From contig OZ218953.1 of the NCBI GenBank assembly GCA_965112735.1, forward strand, positions 1,054,001-1,118,000: a stretch of 64,000 bases of DNA, read 5' to 3'. Under the pieces are notes generated by a model. That model did not search any database and was not told the DNA's origin. It worked only from the letters and a program-made list of their open reading frames with translations. A program made the position numbers and the translations under genes. Below, piece by piece: positions 11,358-22,724 of the stretch (its first letter is position 1; each line of letters begins with the position of its first letter). This DNA is from Phaeosaccion multiseriatum. Its lineage: Eukaryota; Ochrophyta, other classes.

Positions 11358-12483
11358 TTACTTTTTGGCGCCGAGAATACTCGTGTACGGGTCGTACTCC
11401 TGTCCTTCCCTGGCGATCTTCTCATAGTGCTCCTGCAGCGTGGTGGTGCCGTACTTCTCCTCTGGGGCAGTCGTCAGCATGTCCTCTACAGCGTAGTACT
11501 TGCCAATCCTTGCAAGCTCAGCAGGGTCCTCGAAGGAGGGGAAGAACTTGGCGAGCCAGTCCAGCCCGCCGATGATGTTGTCGAACAAACTCACCTTTTA
11601 GTGACATATAATTGGGTTGGTAGGGGTAGGGGGGAGGGTAGTTGGACGGTAATTGGGAGTTGCAACTTTAGTTTGAAGTCCAAAGCTCAGGCAACGTTCG
11701 CCGTTATTGTGTGGGGAGGCCGGCCCGTTCCAAAGGAGGCCAACAAGGAAGCACACAAGACGGAAGGAATGCACTTTCGCATGGCAGCCCACGTGCTCAG
11801 CCCACGTGCTCGTGCCCAACACAAAACGTCGTAAGCGTCGTACGTACGTACGCACGTACGTACCGGAGCTTTGATGATCCAGGGCTCCTTTCCGACGGCG
11901 TTGAAGAGCATTTCCCCCTGCTGAGCCATGGTGATGCCGCTGTCCGGGCCTGTGGAGAATGAGAGAATATATACACAACAACAGGGCCGTAATGCGTCAG
12001 GCGCATGAGCTGGCAGACCGGCAGCCGGAGAGGCATATGGGCAGGCATATGGGCAGGCATATGGGCAGGCCGCAAGGCGCACATGGTTACTACGAGACAA
12101 GCGGTGTGGACGGCTCTCCCCCTCCCCCCCCCCCATTTCTCCCCCTCTCTTTCTCTCTCTGTCTCTCTCCCCCTCTCTCTCTATCTCTCTCTCGCTCTTT
12201 CCCTCTCTTGCTCTCAGCCTCGCCCTACCTCCAAGGGGCAAGATCTTGTTGTTTTTGGTCTTGTCCTGCAGGCAGTTAACGAGGTATTCAGCAAGGTCGG
12301 GCTCACTAATGGGGTTGCACTTGCACATGGTGCCGTCGCCGAACACCACGAAGGGGGCGCCAGACTGAATCTGTGGGTTGGTTGGTTGGTCGGTTGGTTG
12401 CAGAACCACGTGTTGGGAGAGAAGGCAAGAAAGAGAGAAGAGACGATGAGAGTGAGAGAGACACAGAAGAACATGCACACACA

Positions 12484-12554
<71 letters not shown>

Positions 12555-14983
12555 TGAGAGGAGAGGGCAGGGCGGCGAGAGGGGCATTCCCATCCCTCCA
12601 TCCCCCCTACGTGGTCACTTCACTTCATAAGACCTCTTCTCCTCACCACTTGAACTTTGCACTACTACTTGTCCTTGGAGGCACCTCGGAGCATGCACAG
12701 AAGCTTCGACATCGATCCCAATGTGACTTTGGTTGACAAGTTCAAGGAAACTGACAAGCGCCAGCTTGCACTGCACTCACTCACCACTTCAAGCTGGCCC
12801 GACACGGACTTGAAGAAGGCCGTGGGGCGAACGATAGAGTAGCCTAGCTTGCCCTCTCTGCAGAAGCGGAAACCCGACAACCGACAGCCGGGTCGCGCAA
12901 GAGCCATACAGTTGGTGATACAGAAGCAGCAGCGGCAGCAGCAGTCGGCGAGGAAGAAGGAATGAGGGTCAGCACGAGTGCGCAGAGGGGCAGAGGGGGC
13001 GTCAGAGCACAGTACAAGGGCAGGGGGGGTGAAGCATCGCCTCGGCAGAGGGAGAGAGAGAGAGCCTCAAGAGAGCTGCCAATACTGCCACGGAATCCTC
13101 CGAGAAGGGAAGGAGGGGAGGGTCAAAGCGGAGTATTGAGCCTCTATCCTATCCGAGAGGGACGGTCAAAGCAGCGGCTCCCAAGGCAGCAGCTCCCTCT
13201 GCGCGATCAGCGTTCCTCGTCCTGTTGTTCCTTCCTTCCCTGCTTCGAAGCGTCCGGTGACGCAGAGCAATTACCCTACCCCCCCCCAACCTAGCCACAG
13301 CAACAACACTCCTGCCTCGGGGCTTCTTTCTCATCTTCTTTCTTCTGCCGCACTGCAGATGGAGACTCCCCCTCCCCCCACCCCCTCTCTTTCTCTCTAC
13401 GTGTGATTGTTTGCACTCACTCTCCAGCCTTAACGAGAGCCTCCTCAAACTTGAGTTTCGCATTCTGAAACTGCAACAGGGGCTTCTTGACGCAAAAGGC
13501 GCTCAGCATGACAAAGTGCTGTGACTTGGCCTCCACAGCCGCGTCAAGGCAGTTCAGAGTTGCCTTTTTCGGTTTTCGGGCGTTTTTTTTGGTGTTTGCG
13601 TGTAGGCGCGTGGGTGTGGAGTTCAAACGAGCGAGGTACAGAGGGAGAGAGAGAGGGAGAGGGAGGGAGGGAGAGAGAGAAGAGAGCGAGGGAGGGAGGG
13701 AGAAAGAGAGAGAGAGAAGAGAGCGAGGGAGGGAGGGAGAAATAGAGAGAGAGACGAGAGCGAGGGAGGGAGGGAGAAAGAGAGAGAGAGACCGTTAGAG
13801 GGTGTACGGGCACACGCAGCAACGTACAGGGGAGTAGGTGGAGACAATATATGTGCACATTCACGAGAGAAGCACAAGACACATAGGTGAGTCTGATGGG
13901 AGGCAAGCAAGCATATGCCCAGTGCCTGCAGCGCGTCCCTGCATAGGTCCCACTTGTCCTCCTCATGCCCTCACCCCCCTCACCCCCCATCACCGCCTCA
14001 CCGCCTCACCTGGTAGTCAATCGCGTAGGAGTCCGACTTTGTTCCGCTGCGAGAGGCAAGGCACGATATGACGGCGTCCACCTGAGAGGCGTGAGGTGGT
14101 GAGGCAGTGAGGTAGCGACGTCGCGAGGTCGTGAGGTTGTGAGGTAATGAAGAGGGGGATGAGATGGTGGGGCTGTTGCACGCAGCAGGAGGTCGTGTGA
14201 AGCCTGAGGCGTGCTGTGGTGCTCTAGCAAGGCGGATCTCGCAGCGGGAGAAGAAGCCCCCCCCCGGTATGTTCCTGTCCACTCCTCCTCCTCCTCCTTC
14301 TCTCCACATCATTTGTCATTGGTATCCGTCTTATCTTTCCGGCTCCTCCTTACCTTCTGGTCTTTGCACAGCTGCTTTAGGGCTTCCGCATCAGTGACCT
14401 CTCCCTGCACCACCTCTGCCCCATCAAAGACCGCCTGTCCCTCCGTCCGTGACGGGTCCCTGCACACGGCAAGGGTCTTGTAGCCCTGCTTCACGCACTG
14501 CTGCACCACAAACTTGCCAATGTCTGTCACCATTCACGGGGCGGGGAGGAGCAGCGCAGAGGGAGGGTCAGTCTAGTCAGCCAACAAGGAGAAGGGAGGG
14601 GATTGAAAAGCAGCGCAGCGGGCCTCTCTTCCTCTCTCTCGCTCTCTCTCTCTCTCCCTAGTCACCGGGTTCAGAGTTGATGGTCGGGGTACCTAGAGCA
14701 GTCGGGTGTGTGTTCACCCTCCTCCTTGAGACTCTTCCCTCATACCCTCCCTTCACTCACATCCAGTGGCGCCGGCCACGAGCACGGTGGTGTCCTCAGG
14801 CTTTCCCGTAACGGTCATCTGTAAGCTCGACCTCCTTCCCGCCCCGCTGCTGCACGCTTGCCTCTGCTGCAGAGGGCGCGATAGGGTAGTGTGGACAAAG
14901 CCCGAGACATTCGCAAAGAAGACACAGCAGCTAAAACTCAGCACCAGCAGCAGCACCAGCGGTTGTTGCGATTGGTGCCGCAT
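11358..14983 (-). CDS. DVR: Divinyl chlorophyllide a 8-vinyl reductase, NADPH type, plastid
   Basis: On the minus strand the exons are 14983-14761, 14523-14354, 14081-14010, 13563-13421, 12857-12785, 12370-12229, 11949-11864 and 11594-11358, all in phase, giving 381 residues. The product reduces the 8-vinyl group of divinyl chlorophyllide in chlorophyll synthesis (family knowledge). Visible landmarks are the Rossmann motif [14 protein letters not shown] (rebuilt across the first intron), [80 protein letters not shown] and the tail [10 protein letters not shown]...IGKYYA, matching plant and algal DVR. The N-terminus (MRHQSQQPL then a hydrophobic run ending ANVSG|FVHT) looks like a signal peptide followed by Phe, the entry signal for complex red plastids. 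ATG 14983 was chosen; a GTG at 14998 lies in frame upstream. The start faces the ferredoxin gene across 181 bp. Confidence 0.93.
12031..12072. repeat. CATATGGGCAGG minisatellite (dispersed family, copy 1)
   Basis: Three tandem copies of GGCATATGGGCA lie inside a DVR intron. Related arrays occur at 19670-19742, 24590-24640, 61500-61577 and 63147-63300. Confidence 0.8.
12487..12550. repeat. (GA)n microsatellite in DVR intron
   Basis: Nearly pure GA dinucleotides with a few GGGA interruptions. Seen as CT on the coding (minus) strand, this is pyrimidine-rich intron sequence. Confidence 0.9.
13636..13795. repeat. Purine-only GAGA/GGGA repeat in DVR intron
   Basis: A long polypurine run on the plus strand is built of GAGAGAGA, GGGAGGGAGG and AAGAGAG blocks with three larger similar copies of about 50 bp (13675-13790). 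On the gene strand it is a polypyrimidine stretch. Confidence 0.8.
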
Positions 14984-15164
14984 GATTACCTTCTCCACTG
15001 CAGTGGGGAAGAGGAGGAAGGGGGGAGGGATCGAGGGAGAGGAAGAGAGGGAAAATGAAATGAATGAGCTTCACCTGAAACTTCGCATTCAATTGCTCAC
15101 GTTCCTCCCTCCCTCCCTCTACTACAGGTTGCTGAGCATTTTAAGAGAGATAAGAGAAGAACCA
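14984..15164. promoter_or_regulatory. Short divergent intergenic region between DVR and ferredoxin
   Basis: Only 181 bp separate the two head-to-head start codons, so both 5' UTRs and any core promoters must fit here. It is purine-rich on the plus strand (GGAAGAGGAGGAAGGGG), with CTCCCTCCCTCT near the ferredoxin side and no clear TATA box. Shared control of two photosynthetic genes is an inference from geometry. Confidence 0.5.
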
Positions 15165-16512
15165 ATGACCATGAGGAGGGCGGCTCTGTGGCTGTGCCCA
15201 GCAGTCGCTGCGGTGGTGGCGTGCATGGCGACTGGGGCGCAAGGTGAGGCCCGTGTCTTCACGCCCCCACATACGTGTCAAGGGGTTTGCATGTGAAAGG
15301 GTGGGACTGTCGTATGGCGTATCTATGGGCCGGACAGTGGTCTTTCTAGACCATTGGGAGCTGCATAATATCGCTGGCTTGGGCTGAGTAGAGGGGTAGA
15401 AACACTGGAAAAGGGAGAGAGGGAGAAAAACACACACACACACAAAAGAGAGAGAGGAGGGAGATGGAGAGCATGGAGAGCGAGAGAGAGATGGAGGGAG
15501 GGGGTTGTGCTTCATCCCTGGTGTGTGTCGGACTTGCCGCAAAGCAAGGACCTCCTTTCAGCTGAACAACTTCTCTTTCGCTTCCCCCCTCTACCACTTG
15601 AAGTGTCTGAGGGCAGACAACGAAACACGCAGAAGCAAGCATCTTTGCGTCGGAGAATGCTCGTCCTCGGCCGGAACTGACACTCGCTCGTGCTCCCGCC
15701 CTCTCTTCTATCGTGATGGTTATGTCTCTCTGTGCTTGACAGGCTTTGTGTTCGTAGGGCCTGGAGCTGCTGCTCCTGCGAGGGGTGGCGCGTACCGGCG
15801 GAGTGGATGCAGCAGCAGTAGTAGCAGCAGCAGCAGCAGCAGCGCCATGGCCAGCACCATGCACAAAGTCACCATCGAGGTGAGTCCCGTCCAACAGACA
15901 ACAGGCACATTTGCCTCCTGTTTGTTACTTGTAGCCATCACGGCCGATACTGCCTCAATGTCTTGACTAAGCTCATACTGATTGCCAGGCTGTAGTGCCT
16001 GTCCCCGCCGTATTGTGACCGGCCACACACAAGCACCAGTACCGCCCCTCGCGCTGTCACACTGATCAAAAGCTGGAATATGGACAAGAAGGAAGAAGAA
16101 ACAAAAGAGAAAGAGGCCTGACGTGACGGACACCTCCTACCCGACCCATTTTGCTCTGCTCTCTGCTGCTGTCCTCCCCAACACAAACCGAATAACCAAC
16201 ACCCCAACGCCACTCCCCTCACAGCATGAGGGCGCAGAAACTGTTCTGGAGGTAGACGAGCAAACCACCATTTTAGAGGCCGCGTTAGACGCGGGCATTG
16301 AGTTGCCGCACGACTGCAAGCTCGGTGTATGCCTCACGTGTCCATCGAAGGTTGTGAGTGGGGAGGTGGACCAGACGGATGGCACCTTGGAGGACTCCGT
16401 CACATCTCAGGGCTACGCGTTGACGTGCGCCACGTACCCGCGCTCGGACTGCTACATTCGGTCTTGCGACGAGGACGAACTTGTCGGAGCCCAGTTCGAG
16501 CGAGAAGAGTAG
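15165..16512 (+). CDS. Plant-type 2Fe-2S ferredoxin, plastid-targeted
   Basis: Three exons (15165-15243, 15743-15879, 16225-16512) give 167 residues. The cluster ligands are visible as C-x4-C-x2-C (HDCKLGVCLTC) and a fourth Cys 28 residues later in YALTCATYPRSDC, the [2Fe-2S] ferredoxin pattern. The domain starts near HKVTIE and the ligand loop lies in exon 3. Such ferredoxins carry electrons from photosystem I to FNR and other plastid reductases (family knowledge). The N-terminus MTMRRAALWLCPAVAAVVAC...GAQG|FVFVG resembles a signal peptide cut before Phe, then a Ser/Arg-rich transit region with a Ser run coded by AGC repeats. A second ATG at 15171 could be used. The acidic tail (CDEDELVGAQFEREE) is longer than in minimal PetF. 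This may be a specialised isoform, since the main ferredoxin is often plastid-encoded in red-lineage algae. Confidence 0.92.
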
Positions 16513-17446
16513 AGGAATAGAGTCCAGTAAAGACGTAGCGAGCAGGAGGAGGAGGAGGAGGAGGAGGGGGGGGGGGGGCATGCTTGGGGCTGGTGGTATG
16601 AGAGGGGAGCACCTTGGAGCATCGTCGAGGCGATGCGCGGGATACATGTGGATGTGGTGTGTGAGTGAGTGAGCGTGCCTTACTGTCGTTGTGTCGGCCT
16701 CGACCCCGCCGGAGCACGCACGCTTTTTTCTTGCTGTAGAGAAGGGGGGAGAGGTGGGGGTGTGTGTGTTGGTGGCATGGATGGATGGATGGATGGATGG
16801 ATTGATTCATTGACTGACCAACCAGAGAGCAAGTGCAGACTTACGTACTTATGATGCACAATAGGGCCTGGGGGCTTGACATGGGGGCAGGAGGAACTGT
16901 CTGACCACCTACCAGAGAGCCTAGTCTGGGCCCCAGGCAGTCAAATGAGGCTCTCTGCATCATCTCTGGAGCTGGCTGGTAGACTGGTAGACCGGTGTAC
17001 CAGCGGAGCCGGTATCAGCGCTCCTGGGAGAGGATGCGAGGGCGAGGCGGGGAGGAGAAGACGATAGTCCGATAGTAGAGTATAAACGATTGGAGCAGGA
17101 GGAGGAGAGAAGGGAGAAATCAATAGAGAAAAAGAAGAGAAGAGAGGAGAAGAGAGAAGGAGGGAGAAAAAAAAATTTCAATTTATGTTTGGTGTCAGGA
17201 CGAGTCGCTTTATCGCGGTCCCCTCCCCCCCTTCTTCTTCCAAGTTACGACTCGCACGCTACCCAATCCCTCACAGCTCACACTCATCTGTCTCTCTCAC
17301 TCTCCGCAATAGAAGCGCCGCGTCTGAGCGGGCTTGCCTCTCCTCTCTCGGTCGTCTAACGTCGCAGGCCAAAGGGAAGGAAGTTCGAGCGAACACGTTT
17401 TTCGAGTAGAGGGGTGGAGGAGAGAAACGGTGTGCCCATAAGCACC
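16513..17446. other. Intergenic region between ferredoxin and SEC14-like genes
   Basis: It contains a (GGA)n run with a G homopolymer (16546-16579), a (GGAT)n run at 16775-16801 and an AAAAGAGAAGAG polypurine tract (17093-17175). No gene is seen. The last 200 bp probably hold the promoter and 5' UTR of the SEC14-like gene. Confidence 0.5.
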
Positions 17447-19934
17447 ATGGCGACCTTTGCCGATACGGCACCCCCTGCTCCAGGGACCCTTGAGAACGGC
17501 ATTGACAACCTGAAGCTGGGGGAGGCCAATGGCGAGAAGTTAGGGACGGCGGCACCAGAATCAGAGTTTGCATCAGGCACAATAGAGGAACGAAAGCCAG
17601 GGGCGGGCACGACGTGGGGAAAGGGGCGCGTTCTCGAGGATGGCTTTCCAGAGGACCTGGTGCTGCCTGTTCGGTACGTCAAGGGAATGGGGGGGGATCT
17701 CGTGGAGGCGCGGAGGCGCTGGATTGACACCATAAAGGTGAGGAGCCAGGCCTAATAGTAACTGGAGGGCGGCAAGGCACGGGATAGGGAGGGAGGGAGG
17801 GAGGGAGGGAGAGACCAAGTTCCAATCCTGGGCCGCAGGCTGTGCGTTTATGGGCCGAGTGATGGCTTATTTGGTGCTGGAACTGGGAGCCCATTTATCT
17901 GTTTCTCTTTTCCCCCGACATTCGCTCGGATCAATCACCCTCGTCACCACCCCCTTTCCCACCACGGTACTGCCTTCTTTCTGTCTCTCTTTCGCCCGTG
18001 GGGTTGTACCACGCCTCTTCGGGCATCCATCCATCCATCCATCCATCCATCTCACCCTGCCATGTGTGTCAGTGGCGTAAGGAGTACAAAGTCGACGGGT
18101 TGCTCGAGGAGCCGCAGTCGCACTTCGATGTCATCAAGCGCTTTTACCCGCACTTTGTGTACAACCGGGCGAAGAACGGCTCGCTCGTGTACTATGAGCT
18201 CGTGGGGAAGATCAACTTGCCCAAGATGAGGGAGTACGGCGTCGATCTGGAGGGGCTCATCCGGCACTACATTTACATTACAGAGTTCATCTGGGAGGTG
18301 AGTCAGCAAGAGAGGGAAAGGGAGAGAGAGTCAGAGTGAGCAGGAGGGGGGGAGAGAGACCGAGGGATTCAATCCAGTTCATTCATTCAGTCAGGATGGC
18401 TGGGATGGGTGGGCGGACGGGTGGGTGGAGCTGCACAACGACCACCGCCGCAAGCATCTTCGTCAGTCCGTCCTCACAAGCTCTCTTCGGAGACGACACA
18501 CGCACGGGCCCCTCACTCTATGCCACATGTTCCGCATGCGGATTGCTTGTCGGCTTTCCTTTGGCGCTGCCGCTCATTGCTCCACTCCTCCCTCTCCCCG
18601 TCTTCCGTCCGTCCGTCCGTCCGTCTGTTGTGTTGCGTTCATTTGTTTGTCTCCCTCTTCCCTCTCACCCGCCTGTCTTATTAGACCCTGGACGAGAAGG
18701 AGGAAGGCAAGCTTTTAACCGTTATGGACCTCTCCGGCGTGCGCCTGTCGGACTTCGTCGGAGAGGTAAGCAAGGACTAAGAAGATGAAGATGAGGTCAT
18801 CATGTTAGAGCGGCGCTGCTGCCTCACCCCCTTCCCTGTCCTCCTGCATACGCTGCGCCCCATATTCGAACGAAATACACGGCAGCCTCTCTCCCTTGTG
18901 TTCCCTTTACCACAGACTCCAATCCTCTGCTCAAATGAATACACAACAGACCTCTCCCTTTTGTTCCCTCTCCACTGACTTCCTCCAATCGCTCGGCCGC
19001 CCTCCCCCCTGTCGTTGTCCTGTCGTTGTCCTGTCGTTGTCCTGTCGTTGTCCTGTCGTTGTCCTGCGCCTTCCCCCTCACGTACACGTACCGCATCGTG
19101 CCACAGGCAAAGACCTTCATGTCCCGCGCTGCCCGCCTTGTCGGGGCTCACTACCCCGAGCGCTCATTCAAGATCTTCATCATCAATGCGCCTCGCTGGT
19201 TCAACCTTGTGTGGAAGTTCATTTCGCAGTTCATGCACGCAAATACAAAGGCTAAGGTGTCCGTGGCCGGCTCCAAGTGAGTGCTGCCTCCCTTCCTTCC
19301 TTCCTTCCTTCCTTCCTTCCTTCCTTCCCTCCTTCCTTCCTTCCTTCCTTCCTCCCTTCCTTCCTCCCGTCCTTCCTTCCAGTGCTTCCTACGCTTGCCC
19401 AAACATGAGACTCCTCTCCAGACGTACTTGTTGTGGAGGCGGGGGTATGGGCTGCTGTAGCACGTGTCGCACAAGCCGAGCGCAGCAGAGAGATAGAGAG
19501 AGGGGGAGGGCTGTGGTTTCACACAGATGGCGACTCTTGTCCCGCTGCCGAGCGTTTCTGTCTTTATTGTTCTTCCCATGCCCCCTCCCTACCCCAACTC
19601 TCTCACTCGAACCCCTCGAACCTTTCCACCCTACCACCCCCTACCACCCTACCCCCCCGGGCTCCCTGCCTCCCTGCCTGCCTACCTGCCCATATGCCTG
19701 CCCATATACCTGCCCATATGCCTGCCCATATGCCTGCCCCACAGGTACATGGACGAGCTCAAGACTCTCATTGACTTTGACGACATTCCCAGCGCCATTG
19801 GAGGAGGATGTGCCGCCCCTTACCTCGACTCGCCGGAGGAGCAGGCCCTCAAAGCACACACTGCAAAGGTGCTCGAGGCCGCGGGACAGGTGCAGACACC
19901 ACTCAAGGCGAAGGATGCTGCCAGCGCCAAATAA
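17447..19934 (+). CDS. CRAL-TRIO (SEC14-like) lipid-transfer protein
   Basis: Exons 17447-17737, 18073-18297, 18685-18765, 19107-19276 and 19745-19934 give 318 residues in phase. The ATG sits in CACCATGGCG, a good initiation context. Family features in order are an N-terminal helical region with DLVEARRRW, then HFDVIKRFYPHFVYNRAKNG, VYYELVGKIN, LTVMDLSGVRLSDF, HYPERSFKIFIINAPRWFNLVWKFISQF, VSVAG, and a closing IDFDDIPSAIGGGC. This is the usual SEC14 order, ending in the 'P..GG' step. Such proteins bind and exchange phosphatidylinositol, phosphatidylcholine or other lipids between membranes (family knowledge). No transmembrane segment or GOLD domain is visible and no signal peptide is seen, so it is probably cytosolic. 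The intron before the last exon contains a dispersed CATATG minisatellite. Confidence 0.9.
19016..19068 (+). repeat. 11-bp minisatellite (TGTCGTTGTCC)n in SEC14-like intron
   Basis: About five tandem copies of an 11-bp unit lie about 40 bp upstream of the acceptor at 19106. Confidence 0.85.
19670..19743 (+). repeat. CCCATATGCCTG minisatellite (dispersed family, copy 2)
   Basis: Five copies of a 12-bp unit CCCATATGCCTG (one with CCCATATACCTG) end at the 3' splice site CCCCACAG. It is the reverse complement of the array at 12031-12072. Confidence 0.85.
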
Positions 19935-20980
19935 GCAAAGCAAAGGAGCAGGGGGGTGGTGGTTAGGGGGGGGGGGGGGTGGCCCATGACGAGGGCGAGG
20001 GCTTACGTACTGGGGTTGAGGAAAGATGGAAGAGAGGCACAAGGCTCTGTTGCGGGGAGGGAGCTGGGTGGGGGTGGAGAGGCACCTCCCCACCCGTGTT
20101 CACTGGGCCGTGTGCTACGGGGGATGATCCACTTGGTGGTGGCAGTGGCGCTTCCTTGCGTCACGTCATGCTTCGCCGCTGGGCTGAAGTGGGGGCCCAA
20201 CTACGGGTTTGATCTGTTCATGTGCAGGCAATGATCGCGCGAAGTGCTTCGATCGTTCTCGGGAGGGGCGGGCGACGACAGGCAGCTGAAGGGGAGGAGG
20301 GGAGGGGCTGCTGTTTGCTCTTGCTTGACATGAGCGACAATTGACGTTTGTCATCTGAGTACTCGCCTTCGACTTCAGCACGGATCGGACGAGAATGGTG
20401 AGCAGAATACGCGCGCGGCCAAGCGCTGCTGGTAGGCTGTTAGGCACGGGGCATACACGGAAGGAGCGACGAAAGGGAGAGACGAGGCAGCACGCGCGAG
20501 GAGACCACAGAAGTTTTACCGGGTGGGGTGTCTCTGTTGCGTCCGTGTGTGTGTGTGTGTGTGTTTGTGTGTGTGTCAGTGTGCATAAACAGTATGAACG
20601 CGTGTGCCGAGGTAAATGCCTGCACAAAGCCTGATCGTTCAGCAGGATTTTGGTCCTCTGACCTCGCGTGATAAATACGTGCATGCCCCCCCTGGGATGA
20701 GGATGCGTGAGCACGAGGGAGGGGCGGGTGGGACATCGATAGCGTCGCAGCGTCGGCTACAACGGCACCCTACGTTTGTGTGTACAAAAGCAGGGTTTCA
20801 GGTGTTGTAGCAGTTTTGACAAGGGTATCACAATTCCTACATACTTTACTTACTACTGAATTACGACCTTATCAGATTGGGAGAGAGGCCGTTTCTCCCC
20901 CCAATTCTCTCCCCCGTCTTTTGGCTGCACCGCCACGCGCGAGTTCAGGGGTAGCTTAGCAATACACGGGCAACGTGATG

Positions 20981-21017
<37 letters not shown>

Positions 21018-21186
21018 TCCTCCTTATCCTCATACGGGGCCGGTGGTGTCAGACCCACGTCCTTCCTCTCACTCCCGTGCTGTGCTCCGATTTCCTTCCC
21101 GTGAGCTTGGGGCAGGCCGAACACAGCCGTGCGGTGCGGGCTTGCCCCTCGGCACCTCCCCCCCCGCTGGGTGCGGCCGCGTGTAA

Positions 21187-21256
<70 letters not shown>

Positions 21257-22109
21257 TATGTGTGTGTATGTGTGTGTGTGTATGTATGTAGATGTGTGTA
21301 TGTGTGTGCGTGTGTGTATGTGTGTGTATGTGTGTGTGTATGTGTGTATGTGTGTGTGGGCCCAAAGGATCACTCTAAGCATCGCCCTGGGCGCCCGTAA
21401 CGCACAGCGCCACCCGTCTCTCTGTGCCCCGAGGGATAGAAATGAGACAGAAGGGCGGGGCGTGGGGCCACCCTGAACCACAGAAGATGGGGGAATAGAG
21501 CATCCCCTCAGCAGTGTCGCGTGTGTTTCTGTCTTGAGGGGATGTTCAACCGTGACGTCCGGGTAGCCCCATGCCCCACCCTTCCATCTTTTTTCCATCT
21601 CGAGGTTGCTCACACGCAATCGTTTAAGCAACCACAATGCTTTCGCTGGTGTGATGCAGTCATTCATGTACCAATCATTGCTGTCGTGCCAGTGTTCTCG
21701 CAGGTTGCCACACAAATACTCGCCCACTCTCCAGAGAAGAAGAGCATGTGCACTCGAGCGCAGTCCTTCCAGGAGTTCTCAGGAAGCTGAGGATACGGAC
21801 GGGTCCAGTCGCATCTCGCGTTCATGTGAACGATCGTATCTTCTCCTTCCCTTCGATAGAGCCAACGACGTTATCTCAGTCTCCCGTCAAGACAACATTA
21901 CAACAACCTTCTCAGGGCCCCGGGAGTGCTCGCATTCATCTGAGGATCCTGTCCCTCTCCTCCTTCCGGTCGGTAGTAAAGACTCGCGCCAAGATATGTG
22001 ATAGAGGCTCGACGCTTTAGGCACAGGGCCAGTCCCTTCGTGTCTCCCTCTCCTTCCATTCGCTAGAGCCAAGACGCGATGTCGATCCCAAGCCGGCTTG
22101 GCCTTTCTT
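19935..22109. other. Intergenic region with CTG and GT microsatellites
   Basis: It contains a G run (19967-19978), GT repeats at 20547-20577, a (CTG)n run at 20979-21014 and an imperfect (GT)n/(TGTA)n array at 21189-21357. Around 21830-22080 several sentences of similar text recur (CCTTCCNTTCGATAGAGCCAA-type), suggesting diverged short duplications. I see no convincing gene. Confidence 0.5.
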
Positions 22110-22415
22110 CTACCACGGCGAGATACGCTCCCCCTTCCACAACCTACAGAGAAGAATGCCTGCAAACGCCAGCACGAGGAACAGCATCACTAATACCTCA
22201 CAGGTGTCGACAAAGCGCTCAAAGGCACAAACCCTCGCTCTGGTGTTTACTTCATATTGCTCCAAAAGGCGGGTCCTTTCACCCACAGTATTACTATTAC
22301 TGGAGCCTCTGGCAAGAACGCCCACCCCCTCAGCAGCAGGAGCAGCAACAACTGGTCCCTTTTCGATATCGGCACGCCCGCGCAACGGGGCTGCGCTCTC
22401 CATCCCATCCTCCAT
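22110..22415 (-). CDS. Possible small single-pass membrane protein (doubtful)
   Basis: A single minus-strand frame of 101 codons starts at ATG 22415. After a low-complexity N-terminus comes a plausible folded end: TRLLEQYEVNTRARVC, then FERFVDTCEVL, then a hydrophobic helix VMLFLVLAFAGILLC and a basic end RLWKGERISPW. This would be tail-anchored, with the helix 10-25 residues from the C-terminus. No family is recognised. It starts about 310 bp from, and divergent to, the unrecognised plastid gene. It could be a chance frame: there is no repeat bias to explain it, but no homology argument either. Confidence 0.3.
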   Translation of the reverse strand: MEDGMESAAPLRGRADIEKGPVVAAPAAEGVGVLARGSSNSNTVGERTRLLEQYEVNTRARVCAFERFVDTCEVLVMLFLVLAFAGILLCRLWKGERISPW

Positions 22416-22724
22416 AGCCCAACAGGGGGGCGCTCCTCAGACGCTCCTCAAGTCGTGGGGGAGGGGCAGACTTCTTCGACCCCTTCTGTCGTCGAATGGT
22501 GGCGTTCATAGCATCGCCAATGAGGAAGGAGAGGAGAGAGCGAGTAAGTTAACAAATCTCCATCGCCGGCCCTTGCTCTCATGCTCCCCTTCACCCACAG
22601 AGGCTTTAAAGCTGCCTGCAATATGCACATTTCGCAGTCTGGAGAAGCAGCAGGGGCACGAGTAGCTCAACCAGCAGTACGACGGGCAACGGGAAGGGGG
22701 CGGTGGTGTGAGCGGGCTTGCAAG

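Noticed and set aside
20945-21727. Minus-strand frame of 260 codons with His/Thr repeats and poly-Gln
   Set aside because: Most of it is the (GT)n and (CTG)n microsatellites; the unique parts show no recognisable motif or splice partners.
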